Below are positions 42,121-55,057 of a stretch of 64,000 nt of DNA, piece after piece. The notes under the pieces were generated by a model. It made no database searches. It was not told the DNA's origin and saw nothing but the letters and a program-made list of their open reading frames with translations. Location: contig OX421965.1 of NCBI GenBank assembly GCA_949128115.1, positions 58,708,012-58,772,011 of the forward strand, given 5' to 3'. This stretch comes from Anaspis maculata. Taxonomy: Eukaryota; Arthropoda; Insecta; Coleoptera; Scraptiidae. A program made the translations under genes and the position numbers. Position 1 is the first letter of the stretch. Each line of letters starts with the position of its first letter.

Positions 42121-43000
42121 AGCTTCATGTCTCGTCTCGTCTCGTCTCGCCAAAAAATTAAGCGTGATTTAGCGATTAACTCGAAATAATGCTACTTCCA
42201 CATGCTGAGGGCGTCACAATCGTAAAGGCAAATTCAACATTTTTGACGTCGTTGACGCGTTGGTTTGGAATTGGAATTTGGATAGCTTTGAATTGGAATT
42301 TGCTTGACGTTTCCAAGTTTGACGTACACTAATGTCACTTTCAGTTACTAATCATACTAGAGGCGCTTTTGTTTTGCCGGCAGAAGCTGCTTAGGGTAAA
42401 TCCACTAGATAAAGAAAGTAGATCCGGTTGGGCCGTGATTGGCTTATGTATCTACTTTCTCTGTCTAGTGATCTACCCGGAGCAGCTCCAGGCGCAAAAC
42501 GAAAGCGGCTCAGTACTCAAACTCCCGTGTGCTTAGTGCTTCCGTCGTTAGGGCAACGGGCAACTCCATCGAAGTATAGGCGCCATCATACGGTAGGGGC
42601 GACCTCCTGTTGAGTTTTGCAGTTTTGAAATAGCAATCTCATTGTTCGAAATGAAATTTCCGAAGTGTTAGTAAAACTGTTTTTAAAACATTCCAATTCC
42701 AATTCTCGAAAATTATGAAAAAATTATAATTTTTGTTAAAAAAATTCTCACAAAAATTTGGCAAATCAAGTACCTGCCCACATGATCAACTCAATTTCAG
42801 CATTTTAGCTATGCATTACCTATTACAAATTGTGATAAGAATCGTATGTGGACCAGTCGAGACTTTTAGAGACGAGACGAGACTCGCAAGCCTCGAGACA
42901 AGACCAGATATGTGTGTCTCGTCTTGTCGTCTCGTCTCGACTTTTGAACGTATCGACTTTTGAACGTCTCGTCTCGTCTCGTCCGGCGACAACACCAGCG
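42120..43000. repeat. GTCTC/GAGAC simple-repeat clusters
   Basis: TCTCGTCTCGTCTCGTCTCG at about 42130, GAGACGAGACGAGACTCG at about 42867 and further GTCTCGTCTCG runs to 43000. The last cluster contains inverted copies and a duplicated CTTTTGAACGT phrase. Between them lies the foldback at 42361-42509. Confidence 0.6.
42361..42509. mobile_element. Foldback MITE, ~60-bp arms
   Basis: GGCGCTTTTGTTTTGCC...AGCTGCTTAGGGTAAATCCA on the left pairs with TCTAGTGATCTACCCGGAGC...GGCGCAAAACGAAAGC on the right. The loop is ~25 bases. No TSD was fixed. Confidence 0.7.
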
Positions 43001-43243
43001 ACGTCGGCGTCGTGTACTGAATCCAAAAGCCCCTCGAGCTAAGATGAATGTTATGCACTTGGGACTCGTTTAATGAAAGCTACAAGCCAATTTTACAAGT
43101 TAGTGTACATGCAGCCTTTAGGCAATCTATTGTTACAGCAATGATAACCAGCATGAAGGTAGTTTTCCTAGTTTCGTCTTTCTCGATCAACACTTTCTTG
43201 TTCCAGTCTGGAACAGACCATTACCACACGCATGTGTCAAACG
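43001..43243. other. No recognisable feature
   Basis: Single-copy sequence without motifs. Confidence 0.35.
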
Positions 43244-43841
43244 GCTGATTCGGGGCAACGTTAACATGATGTCAACTATACGTGCCAGCTCGTCAAAACT
43301 TTGGGGGTATTCTTTTACACAGTGACTGCTGTAGTCAGTATTACTGTCAACTGCAGAAATTTCTCGCTTTCTCGAGAAAAAGCAACTGTCAGGAAATGAA
43401 AGAGCGGCAAAAGAGCATCTACAGCAATCGGTTTCGTTCAGCTACGTAGTCAACAAATAGGCGACAGTGAAAGGACAGAAACTGTTGAGGAGCCGATTGC
43501 GCAGTCGGTGTAAAAGAACAGGCATCTGCGAAAACTGCAGCAGTCACTGCGTAATAGCTGTATTATACTACACAATTTCTTGTACAATCTGTCAGCTAAA
43601 CAGTCCAGTTCATTGTTTTTCGACAAATTTTGGCAGGTTGTTCAAGAAATTGTATAGTGTAATAACTGTAATAACTGTAATACAGCTTTAAAAGAGCCCA
43701 CCTTTTGTAACCACCAGTGACTTCCACATACCGACACCGACTGAAAGATTGACATGACTGACGCACATGACTGACGTAGCTCACGTGTCACGTGCCCCAT
43801 AACAGATCACGCACATCTGACTGACGTTGCCCCGAATCAGC
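43244..43841. mobile_element. TIR element, GCTGATTCGGGGCAACGT ends
   Basis: GCTGATTCGGGGCAACGT at 43244 is perfectly mirrored by ACGTTGCCCCGAATCAGC ending at 43841. The interior has several partly palindromic CTGCAG/CAGTCACTG phrases and no coding signal. A TSD is not obvious. Confidence 0.75.
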
Positions 43842-43849
43842 TGTTCAAG

Positions 43850-45735
43850 ACGGAGCTGCGTGATGTAAGTGAAAATGGTCTACTGACGCACAGTACTGAG
43901 GAAATAAGTGCCTACTCGGTACGAACAGGCTAAAGAGAAGTGAGGGGGCAGTATTATGGAGCTCGCTGGAGACTACGACGTGCGAGTAAGATGCACACCT
44001 GCACAATTGGCGGAGGAGCCGTGCTCTCCATCCCTCGCGAATAGACTGTCAACCAATGCTGGAATATACTAACAATAGCAAGGACAAAAATATTCCAAAT
44101 ATCCGAGGCCTTTCCGAAAGAATTCTGGAATATTTTCGGATACCAGACGCGAGTCGAGCATACTTTTGAAAGGTTATCAGACAAAAATGTGATCTAGCTT
44201 TTCATCATGCAGGGAACGTATCGAATATCTTGATGCACCCACTACCCATGTTCTTATAACGAACAAACAGCTTATTTTGACTGCTTAAAATATTTCTTAA
44301 AAAAATTGCAATCTTGATACCGGAGCAATTTGATTTCTTTTTCCGGATACACTTTAGAAGAAATGAAAACCAGAAATGTGCACCAGAGGGCTTGAAGAGA
44401 GGAAATGCAATTAAAAGTTACATTCCCGCTCCATGTGGCCGTTGCGTAATTGGCGGCGGCGTCTGGACCGTGTGTATGTGGGGCACAAGCCCTCGAAAGC
44501 CGTACCATACCCTGCGGCGCTTCAAGGGGGCGGTCGGGGTGGTGATTCTCTCGCCCGGTCCATAATAAGTATAATCAAGTGAGTTATTGTACGGAGTACG
44601 TAAGGGGCGCGATATTCCTGGGCCTCGCAGAGCGGAGCCCGACGAAACGGTGGCCCCACGCCACGCCAACACCACCGCCGCCACCCTCCGACCTTTGTCC
44701 ATTATTCTGCGAGCTAACTAAGTTTGGTAGTTGACGGCGGCGGGCGCACACGTACGTTCGCAACGACTATTCCGGAGACAATTGAGCAATCAATAGGGTA
44801 ATGAGAGGACACTATATCTAATTATTGATGCGGTCAGCTGGCGCTCCATCCTTGCCGTAGGGCAGCATCACAAGACACCACGATGCTAATGGATGATGCG
44901 GCGGTGAGCCCCTTTGATCGGACGTCGACGTCGCCGACGGACGCCTCGTCACAGACGGGCGTCGTCACTCCACCGACCAACACTGCAACTATAAGTACTT
45001 GAGGAGCCGGTGAAGAGGCGCGGGCCTCCTGTTATAGCCCCAGAGCCTCCGTAGTCCTCGTGCACGGCATCGCTCAAGCTGTCGGTCTTCCATCAAGGGG
45101 CTTATCGCGCGCGCGGATTCGCGTTGTCTTAAAGTTTCCTTCGGGGTCCCGAAGAAGCGAAAGCAGAAACGCGCAGAGGCCGGGCCATTGTTTGCGCGGC
45201 GCGCCGATGATGAGCATTAAGAAGACCATTGTCGAGTCAATCACGCTGGAGAGATATCGCCCCATCGGCCCCATTAGGAACCCCGGCGAAACTGACGGAC
45301 GGCCGCCGAAGATCGCCACTTCTGCTGAAGGACAAGGTTTATTGATGCGGCGCATCTGAACTAAAAGGTCAGTATACACGTCCTGTAGTGGTGGTTCGCT
45401 TCGTTTGTTTGATCTTATTCGATTTTTTCAACTTTTCCACCTGGCTGTCAATAATGAGGGGCACATCTCACTTTAGCTTGATGTTGTGCATTGGTCCAAA
45501 TACCCAAAATAAAAGCCACTGTATCTTCCATCATGCTCTTTGGATAATGGCTCAGAAACAGCGTGACGCAAGCTTAAACTACTGGTCAAACAATATATAA
45601 AGTTGAACAACGTTCCGCGGAGTCATTATATGGATGGGTGACTCGTCAGCTTCAACAACCCACGCCTGATGCTTTGGAAAGCACATGAAGCCGTTGATTC
45701 TCTTGGGTTAGCAAGCCACGTCAGTAGTGACATTA
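43850..45735. other. GC-rich block; possible host regulatory or exonic DNA
   Basis: From about 44420 to 45370 the base composition becomes clearly GC-rich and CpG-containing, unlike the flanks. Long frames are open on both strands (45060-45359 plus, 45074-45379 minus), so length alone is not informative. No mobile-element signature was found. It is the most plausible place for host gene sequence in the window. Confidence 0.35.
44883..45002 (+). CDS. Short candidate coding exon (unassigned)
   Basis: A 39-residue frame reads MLMDDAAVSPFDRTSTSPTD... with Ser/Thr/Pro-rich, low-complexity composition and G/C at most third codon positions, resembling the disordered start of a regulatory protein. 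GTACTT near its end could serve as a splice donor. There is no homology I can name. It may be chance, given the local GC richness. Confidence 0.2.
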   Translation: MLMDDAAVSPFDRTSTSPTDASSQTGVVTPPTNTATIST

Positions 45736-45904
45736 GGGGGCCATAGACAGTGGTGGAGGAGCAACCTTGACGGGTCATTGACCCCTTCTTTTTCCTCCAC
45801 CACAGACTTTAAGGTCAATGGACTTTCAAGATGATCGGAGTGGGGAGAAGGATGGGTCAATGACCTGGTCAAGGTTGCTTCCTTCACCACCGACTACGGC
45901 CCCC
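45736..45904. mobile_element. TA-flanked MITE, GGGGGCCATAG ends
   Basis: GGGGGCCATAGACAGTGGTG mirrors CACCACCGACTACGGCCCCC; the arms continue through GCAACCTTGAC/GTCAAGGTTGC and GGTCATTGACC. TA flanks both ends (45734-45735, 45905-45906). Total 169 bp. Confidence 0.85.
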
Positions 45905-45906
45905 TA

Positions 45907-47700
45907 TTCTCCCTACTCATGTCCCTAATCACCTGAAACGGGTTAAGGTGGTGATTGGGTTCAAAACAACCTTTGGGTCACCCCATAAATAATCCCATAT
46001 TACTATTTATTTTTCTAACAACAGTTCACATCACTCGAATCGAAAGAGATTGATCAATGTTTTGGTGGCGCAACAAAAATCAAAACGATATGTACCTAGA
46101 ATGAATGTCGTTAGTCCGGATATTTCGCAAACAGTTCCAAGAAAAAGGTTTATAGAACAAACTTGTTTTTGTTATTGTTATTGTTGTGAACGCCGTTGCA
46201 TATTTTGCTCGTGGAGTATAGAAAGGCAGATATACGAGTAGAACGGTGCTCCTGCCGATCTCGACGAGCTGAAGATCCAGATTGTGTGCCATCGATATGC
46301 GTTCGAGATCTTTTGCGAATTTGTCCATCAGATTGCCAGAGTGTCGGAGTCCAATCCCTTTCCAAAAGGGCAAAAGAGACCATAGCCCAAAAAGAGGCAA
46401 CAGTCTCTGAAGAGAATGCAACAAAAAGGTGGGTTCCCACCGGAGAAGGTGAAGAGGCAGGAAGGAGCGTTTACTATAAAACTTGCGACAATGTGGTTGT
46501 TGCAAATGGCGAATGTTTGACAGTTTAACATGCGCAAAAGAGCGGCTGGGGCCAGTCATTTCCATTCAGAGATCCCGGTGGCGTGTTTGAATTTCTAACC
46601 CTCAATTTTACACAAATAAAATACTTACGAATGGACAGTAACGTTCGCTGTTTTGTTAATTTTGGTTTTGGAACACCCACAGGCAGCACAACTGATCATT
46701 TACTTTGTTTATTTTTCACAAAAAACACAAAAAACAGCAACTTTTCCAGCTCCGATTTGAAAACAACAATACGCAACAAGCGAGTTGGCACGAAGGCGCA
46801 CGAGCGTCACGATTCCAGCCAAATAATGTGGTTGTTCAAGATGGCGACTTCCATCGCATCTTTAACTATGTACCGGATTAGGGTTACCATCCTCAAACCA
46901 CAGGAAAAGAGTACAAGTGCGAACAAAGCGAGCGAAATAGCGCCGTAGGCGGAAAATTTTTGGGAAAGGGGGCGTGGTCAATTAGTTTTGAATACCATCA
47001 AGACTTGAGGCAGATTCCCATTTGAAGATATTCGCGCGCAAAAAAATTCGGTGAGACTCGCCAAATTCGAATTTTTGAAGGATTGGCTGACCCTTCACAT
47101 TTGACAATTGATAATCAAAATCTTGCTATATTTGCACATGAGAATCCACCTTTTCGCGTATATTGCACATTGTATATCATGTCGTCCTAATGTAAAACAC
47201 AACGGAAAAGTGAAATGTGAACAAAAGTATAGTTGATAGAAATTCCTGATATTCTTGGATTTTGGCCGCATGCGAACGTGACAGTAGGTATACAGGGAGC
47301 TTTGGTAAGTGGTTACACATTACTGACAGTACTGACACATATGTCACCGATATCGCACTGCACAGTAGTCACAGCACTAGAGTTGGAGTGAGATTATTGG
47401 TCTTGAATGTGTCTCAAATCTACAGCAGTACGCATGCGCCAAAGAACATACCCAATTTGTGGGATCACTAGCGGAAGGGGGAAGTGCAAACTATTAATTA
47501 TTATATGGTCTATCTATAGCAATAGGAAAAGGAGAATGAGAAGATTTCGTTCGAATAAATTGAAAAGAGTACATTTGGCTTCAGAATGTGAAAAGTGAGA
47601 GTACGTTACTCTATCACCTCAAAAAGAGTACCTGTGCTCTTTAAAGAGTACGGTTGGTAACCCTATAGTGCGGGCGCTAAGAGCCAAAATCGGGATGAAG
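45907..47700. other. No gene assigned
   Basis: Overlapping frames on both strands lie at 46080-46565 (minus, 161 codons) and 46196-46528 (plus, 110 codons). The plus frame is Cys/Arg-rich near its start (CSCRSRRAEDPDC) but matches no family I know. The remainder to 47700 has no repeats I could place. Confidence 0.3.
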
Positions 47701-48390
47701 CTTGCAAATGGTGATGAAAGCATGAAATTCGGTACACGTACTCAGAATAACCACCTCTCTTAGATAAGAGGTGGAGCCACGCCGAATTTTCACAGGAAGG
47801 GGGCTCGGGGGGCTCCTGAAAGTTTAAGGTGCTAGGGCTCCCACCAAACCGCTTATCAGTTCGTTTTATCAATTAAAAAGGAGACTCATGAATATATCGT
47901 GAAAATTGACGACGTTTATCGCCTTGTCCCGGGAATTTTTCATGATGAAAATAAATAAGTTCTTCGGCAGAACACACAAATTGGTTTTATTTTATTTTCA
48001 CCTACAAAGAATTGATAAGGAGATGTGCAACACGTTGTTTCCCACAAATTCGTATCCTCTGAATTCGTTTGTGGAGTCAAAATTTTGATGGTGTATCTTC
48101 TTGAAGAGGGGCATTCCAAAGAGTAAGCTATTTTCAACACTAAGTTCAAACAGAATTTTTTCAATGTTCTGAATCGAAATTACTGAATTCCTTCCAGCAA
48201 TGCATACCCTGAACCCTTCTTTAGAAGTACCGCGTGCGATTGAACGTGGAGTAAGTCCTGAAACACAATCAGAATTTTTCTTCTGTGATGCTACTGTCCA
48301 CTCTCGACCGGGGCAATTAGGTTCCTACACAGTATGTGCGGAGTGTATACACGATGCAGGGTATTTTCTCGGTTCAGTCAAATTTTCTAT

Positions 48391-49200
48391 AGGCGCGTTC
48401 GGATATCATCTCGGAGCGAGCAGACAGAGCAGACAGATATTTGATCACGTGATGCCAGAGCGATCCGAGCAATTTTTAATAAACGAACGGTCGAGATTAC
48501 TCCGTATGTAAAAGTGGCAGCTGATATCTGTCAGCTCCGTTGTGCTGGCTCTAACCTCGACTCTAACATAATGTTGTTTGGGGCGTATTTATTCTGTAAG
48601 AGACAATGGTGGGTTCTCGAGGTAATGGGCTGGAAATGGTGTGTACACCTATCACTTTTGTCGTCTGTCGTCCCTTGTTGCTGTTGTTGTGCTGCATCTT
48701 TGCTGCATGTGTTCATACCACATTCGATATTCGCCATAAGTGGCCCATACACACGCATGCAAGTGCTCTAAGACTTGACTGCACAGGCCTAGGCTCGCGT
48801 GCAAGCATCAGTGTGTATGTGTCAAAACTGAGCGGGGACTTACCTGAACGTTTTTGCTGGCTCTTGCTCGCGTGCTTGCATGCGTAGTGTATGGGCCACT
48901 TTAGACATTCATTTACCCTGTTGTGCCAAAGCTGGTTCCTCGGTTTTTTCTTTATTTAGTAAATAAACGATTTCGAAAATGTTTGGAGACGCAAGCACAT
49001 ACATGCGTGACAAGTAAAAGTGACATGCGTCAAAAAATATCTGGGAGCTCGATCAAAAACCTCCGATGAAACCGAGCGTGCTCGGAGGCCTCTGCGAGGT
49101 AATATCCGAACGGTACAGATCTTGCTCTGGCTCGTCGGTTTGCAATATTCGAACGATTTCGAGCTCTCAGATCGATCCGACGTAATATCCGAACGCGGCT
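48391..49200. mobile_element. TIR element, AGGCGCGTTCGGATAT ends, possible TAT TSD
   Basis: AGGCGCGTTCGGATATCATC at the left corresponds to ACGTAATATCCGAACGCGGCT at the right, about 30 imperfectly paired bases. TAT stands immediately outside both ends. A second internal copy of GTAATATCCGAACG at 49097 suggests a terminal duplication. It fills most of the space between the 47.7-49.9 kb arms. Confidence 0.65.
48739..48901. mobile_element. MITE nested in the 48.4-49.2 kb element
   Basis: AGTGGCCCATACACACGCAT mirrors ATGCGTAGTGTATGGGCCACT, with further GCATGCAAG/CTTGCATGC pairing. TA flanks both ends (48737-48738 and 48902-48903) apart from one extra base on the right. Confidence 0.8.
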
Positions 49201-49930
49201 TATGATTGAAATTGTGTCATAATATTGAAATAACGTGTATACACTCCGCGCATGCTGTGTAGGAACCTAATTGCCCCGGTCGAGAGTGGATAGTAGCATC
49301 ACAGAAGAAAAATTCTGATAGTGTTCCAGGATTTACTACACGTTCAATCGCACGCGGTACTTCCAAAGAAGGACTCAGGGTATGCATTGCTGGAAGGAAT
49401 TCAGTAATTTCGATCCAGAACATTGAAAAAAAATTGTTTGAACTTAGTGTCGAAAATAGCTTACTCTTTGGAATGCCCCTCTTCAAGAAGATACACCATC
49501 AAAATTTTGACTCCACAAACGAATTCAGAGGATACAAATTTGTGGGAAACAACGTGTTGCACATCTTCTTATAAATTCTTTGTAGGTGAAAGTAAAATAA
49601 AACCAATTTGTGTGTTCTGCCGAAGAACTTGTTTTTTTTCATCATGAAAAATTTCCGGGACAAGGCGATAAACGTCGTCAATTTTTACGATATATTCATG
49701 AGTTTCCTTTTTGATTGATAAAACGAACTAATGAGCGGTTTGGTGGGAGTCCTAACACCTTAAACTTTCAGGAGCCCCCCAAGCCCCCTTCCGGTGAAAA
49801 TTCGGCGTGGCTCCACCTCTTATCTAAGAGAGGTGCTCATTCTGAGTATGTGTACCGAATTTCATGCTTTCATCACCATTTGCAAGGTTCATTCACCTAG
49901 TGCCCCCACTACTACTCTAGTAATCCGGTA

Positions 49931-52663
49931 ACCGGATGGACCATAAAAAACCGTGCTCTGAATTTTTCCTTCTAAAATTTTTATTTCTCCACCGATTTCA
50001 TTGAACTTCTCAGCATTGGATAGCCAATTGGATAGGCTATCATTTCTGTATTTCAAAATGGCCGACATACCAAAATTTAAGATGGCGGAACTATTGAAAA
50101 TAGGCCTTCTTTTGTTCTCGTTGCTTTTTATTGAAAGTTACCAGAAAGTCAAAACCATCAATGTTTTATTAAGGATTAGACCTTCCTTGTCAATTGAAGT
50201 TCACAACCAATAAAATCGGGTTATTTGCTGAGGAGCTATTGCGAGTTGAAGCGAAGCCCACTTTCCGTTTTTTCAATTTCCGCATAATTGACCCAAAAGG
50301 TATCCTGCTCGCCAATCCGCCATATGCTCATTTCTCAACCGATTTTCTCAAGTTTGGCATCAATGGCTAGCCAATTGGATAGGCTACCTTGAGAATATGA
50401 CAAAATGACAGACCTGTCAAAATCCAAGATGGCGGAAGCAATTGAAAATAGAATTTCTTTTGTCCTCATTTTTTTTCAATAAAAATGAGCGGAAAGTCAA
50501 AACCAATCATTGTTATGAAGGAATAGGCCTTCCTTGACAATTCAAGATAGCAACAATCAAATCGGTTCATTTGATGAGGAGCTACGGCCAGTTGAAGCGA
50601 AGCCTACTTTCCGTTTTTCTATTCCAACAAAGACGAATAAGGCCCATTTTCAATAGTTTCCGTATTTTGAATTTTGACATGTTGGCCATTTTCTTACATA
50701 AAGATAGCAGCCTGCCCAATTGGCCAGCCATTGATGTCAAATTTGAAAAAATCGGTTGGAAAATAAGGATATGGCGGGCAGGATTCCTAAATTTGGGTCA
50801 TTCATGCGGGAATGAAGGAACCGGTAGGTAGGCTTCGCTTCAACTCGCCGTAGCTCCTCAACAGATGACCTGATTTGATTGGTTGCGGTCTTGGATTGTC
50901 AAGGAATGTCTTTTCCTTCATAATAACTATTGGTTTTGACTTTCTGCTGATTTTTATTAAAAAGCAATAAGGACCAAAGAAATTCTATTTTCAATTGCTT
51001 CCGCCATTTTGGATTTTGACATGTACGTCATTCTCTCATATGAAAAAGATATAATGTCCAATTGGCTAGCCATTGATACCAAATTTGAGGAAATCGGTTG
51101 AGAAATGAGCAAATGGCGGATTGACGGACAGGATACCTTTTGGATCAATTATGCGGAAATGAAAAAAACGGAAAGTAGGCTTCGCTTCAACTCACAATAG
51201 CTCCTCATAGTGGAGCGAAATCGGCCTGAAAAGTCGTCGTTTTTTTTTTGAAGGTATAACAGCACCAAACCTTATAGGTCCTATAGAGAATTGAATTCCA
51301 CGTATGTATGGTCATTTTGGGGATGATCTTGTGGTAGGGACCTTTTTTATGGGCAAAAAACCTCAAAAATTGAAAATGAGCAGTTCAGCATTCACAACGT
51401 TATATTTCTGGATCCAGTTGAGCTATCGGTCTGTTCTTTTTTTTTTAATAAAAGTACATGGAAAAACCTTTCCAATGGTACATCATTGACTGAAGATAAT
51501 TGTTCACGAACGTGTTTATAGAACAATAAACATTATATTGACCAAAAATGCAGTCCCTTTTTGACCATGCGAAGAACTTCTTTCCTCGTAGGAATTTTTA
51601 GGTACAATCTGCGAGGAAAATCAAGCCAAAATATGAGAAAAAATTTTAAAGGAAGTTTCATTGATCTAGGCCGTATAGTTTGTCAGTTATGAATTTTTTT
51701 CTGGCGCATTGAGTTGGAACGTCGCCGGCGTGTGCTTGCATACAGTAAATCGCCGCATAATAAACAGCTAGTGACGGGAGCCGTGCCGCGCTCACTGTTC
51801 GTTTGCGGCGATTTACTGTATGCAAGCACACGCCGGGCGACGTCCCAACTCAATGCGCCAGGAAAAAATTCATAACTGACAAACTATACGGCCTAGATCA
51901 CAGAAACTTCCTTTAAAATTTTCTCTCATATTTTGGCTTGATTTTCCTCGCAGATTGTACCTAAAAATTCCTACGAGGAAAGAAGTTCTTCGCATGGTCA
52001 AAAAGGGACTGCATTTTTGGTGAATATAATGTTTATTGTTCTATAAACACGTTCGTGAACAATTATCTTTAGTCAATGATGTACCATTGGAAAGGTTTTT
52101 CCATGTACTTTTATTTAAAAAAAAGAACAGACCGATAGCTCAACTGGATCCAGAAATATAACGTTGTGAATGCTGAACTGCTCATTTTCAATTTTTGAGG
52201 TTTTTTGCCCATAAAAAAGGTCCCTACCACAAGATCATCCCCAAAATGACAATACATACGTGGAATTCAATTCTCTATAGGACCTATAAGGTTTGGTGCT
52301 GTTATACCTTCAAAAAAAAAACGACGACTTTTCAGGCCGATTTCGCTCCACTATCAGCCGATGACCCGATTTCACAGATTGTGGTCTTGAATTGACAAGA
52401 AAGATCTTTTCCTTCATTCCTTTATAATGCATTATTGGTTTAAACTTTCTGGTAACTTTCAATAAAAAGCAACGAGAGCAAATGAGGGCCTATTTTCAAT
52501 TGTTTATGCTATCTTGAATTTTATAATGTCGGCCATTTCGAAACAAGAAAATGATAGCTTATTCAATTATATAGCCAATGTTCAAGAGTTCGATGAAATC
52601 GGTGGCGAAATAAAAATTTTAGAAGGAGAAATTCCGAGCACGGTTTTTTATGGCCCACCCGGT
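49931..52663. mobile_element. Composite foldback, ACCGGATGGACC ends
   Basis: ACCGGATGGACCATAAAAAA at the left mirrors TTTTTTATGGCCCACCCGGT at the right; pairing extends about 290 bases inward. Inside are two more levels of inverted sequence: 50228-50613 against 50825-51205, and the palindrome 51207-52354. Variants of a ~0.4 kb unit with AGCCAATTGGATAGGCTA and AAGATGGCGGAA occur at least five times in alternating orientation. No coding capacity. Confidence 0.8.
51207..52354. repeat. Near-perfect palindrome, 551-bp arms, 46-bp loop
   Basis: 51207-51757 is the reverse complement of 51804-52354 at constant offset, with very few differences. Arm content includes CGTCGCCGGCGTGTGCTTGC and TTGACCATGCGAAGAACTTC. 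It is the youngest-looking or most conversion-homogenised layer of the surrounding composite. Confidence 0.9.
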
Positions 52664-55057
52664 AGATAGCACAGGCTGAAACGCTCCTTCCTGTCTCTTC
52701 ACCTTCTCCGGATATACCACACAATCACAGGCTCTCAAATCTTGGATTGCAAAAGCCTTTTCCTCGTAATCGAAGTCACTCTTATACCTTTTTCCTAGAA
52801 GCTGGGCCTAACCCTAACATAACCTCTAACACTAACATGAATGTTGAATTTGATTGTACCACGAAAATCAGTCAGAATTGAATGTTGGTCAAGGTGTAGA
52901 ATCATGTGTTCGTCAGAAGGTTGGGGTGTTGGGATTCCTGGAATAACTAGAAAAATATTCATCTCTTCGAGAATAGTTCAGATAATTTAGACATCATATT
53001 AGCTTGCAATGTGGAGGTAGGGCTAGGTGTAGGAGCGAGTCATCATTTAAACATTTTGACTTGTACATAGAGGGCAACAATTGGTATCTTATTGTGTTCA
53101 AACTCGTAGTCAGATCTGTCTCGACAATCTCGAGAACTGTATCCTTGAACAACAAGAAGAAGGGCACAACAGAATGTCGTCCTGATACTATAGATGATCA
53201 TTGGCCAAGCGGCTCCAAAAGTTGGGCACGTGATTTAATTCAAATAAGTTGAATGAAATGTGAGTATGATGGTTGTCTACCCAATAAGAGATTAAAATAA
53301 TTATCTCGGGTCTTTTCCAATTCTAGTCTAAAATTTCGATATTTCTCAATCATACCAAAGCATTTTGCGATCAACTGTACTATGGGGCTGTTGTAAGTAG
53401 AAAAGAACCATTGCAGATAATTGTCCGGTTGCGATCTTTCAGTAGAGGTAAGGAGTTTTTATGAATAGACTTTTCCTAAGACCACCTATGAAATTGATCA
53501 ATATCGCACGTCTAATAAGGAGACTGGAATGATGCCATCGATTCATTTTCGCAGCAAGAAAGTTCACCAGCCATAATGAACTAGCTAATTGAGAATTTTC
53601 ATTGGTAAATTCTAAAACAGTGACCAATGAAAAACAGTTCTGTGGAAGATTATGGGAAAACGTCTATTTCACAACAGCTTGTATGTATTTCCTGTGGTCG
53701 TTTAACCGACATTGACCTAGAATAGAATTCACCAAAGAAATTCCACAATAACCTAATTCAGGGATGGGTTTTTTATTGCAACCGTAGGTAGGTCTAGGTA
53801 CTAAGAACTTACTCGACAAAAAAAGTCTAAGCAAATAAAATATGTAAAAGAAACAAGCACGAACAAAGTATTTATAGGACTCATTTAACAATGGGCATGG
53901 ACTTTTCTGCATAAAACTTATTATTATAATTATTAGCAGAATTCGCGTTCATCGCATAATTGAAATAGGGCGCGTGGTATATACACTGCTCGCATTAAAC
54001 AAGTTGTAATTTTTATAACCTCTCAACAATTGATTAATCAGATCCGTATCGGGAAATAATGTGAAAATGCACGCACAATCGGAAGCATCCATATTCTCGT
54101 TGTTTTACAAACAATGCGTAAAAGCACTGTTTGAACAATCAAGTATAAAATACCAGAGTGTTACACATTCTATTATGCATGATAATCGCAAAGCAGGTCT
54201 TTTTCCTTATTGGAATAGTTCCATAATTACGGAGAATTTATTTCATTTTCCCCCTCATCCTTGACGTAAATGCCTCTGCAACACAGTGAAACAATGCATA
54301 CGTAATCTTTGAGCATTCATCACTAATTTTTGTTTTGCTTGGTTTTCTTACCTGGTCAAGGTGTGACTGTGAGGATAAGATGTCTCAATATTAAGTAGAG
54401 CATCATGAGAGACCGATCATCCATACTGTCGACGCGTCACCTTAAAATTGTGATGCAGTCTTGAGTCATTTCGACAACGGCATTCAACCTGATATGTCAA
54501 ACAACCAACAACCTGATCTTATTGTCAAACAAAATCAGCAACAATACTGAACAGAACACAATAACTTCAGGGCGAAGCATTAGCGATCATAGTGGCTCTG
54601 AAAATGTTTTACAACTACTTATATATGGTCTTCATTTTGTCATTCATACAGATCACCGATTTTCGACTTCCACTTTAGCAATAAATTCCATATCCATGCC
54701 AGTTCCAGAGACGGGTGATGCTTTTGTCGTGCTATAACTAGGTAGTGCAGTAAAGATACTCAAAAAAGACTCCAAACCTTGAAAAAATAATTCATGACAT
54801 TTCAAAGTTGATATCGATTCGGAATTTCATTCTCCATCACATGCATACTCAAAATCCCCGAAAATTTCAGCTGAGCCTTTTTCTTGCGGCGCTGTGAAAC
54901 TCTATATCATGTTTGCTGCAACTGCAGTCCAAAAATTGATAATAGAACGATAGTGACCCGTTTCAAAAAAAAATCAGGGGCGTTGATAATGGGGATTGTC
55001 CTCATTCTCCCCCCCCCCCCTGTTTTTATCCCTCCATGATTTCTTCCTATTATTTTT
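52664..55057. other. AT-rich, no gene assigned
   Basis: Several frames around 53.0-54.7 kb are open but unrecognisable. A poly-C run lies at about 55009-55021. No long repeats were seen. Confidence 0.35.

Larger units (their letters stand above)
47701..49886. mobile_element. Inverted duplication: 653-bp arms 47701-48353 and 49234-49886
   Basis: The arms are equal in length with no net indel and differ by roughly one base in twenty in the outer part I compared. Each carries GATAAGAGGTGGAGCCACGC and TTGACGACGTTTATCGCC. Mirrored frames (47940-48164 minus, 49423-49647 plus) encode similar ~74-residue peptides with several Cys but no known domain. The 880-bp centre holds at least two nested TIR elements. 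Confidence 0.85.

Noticed and set aside
46080..46565. 161-codon minus-strand ORF as a host gene
   Set aside because: The opposite strand is equally open, no motif is recognisable, and the frame runs through a TTATTGTTATTGTT simple repeat.
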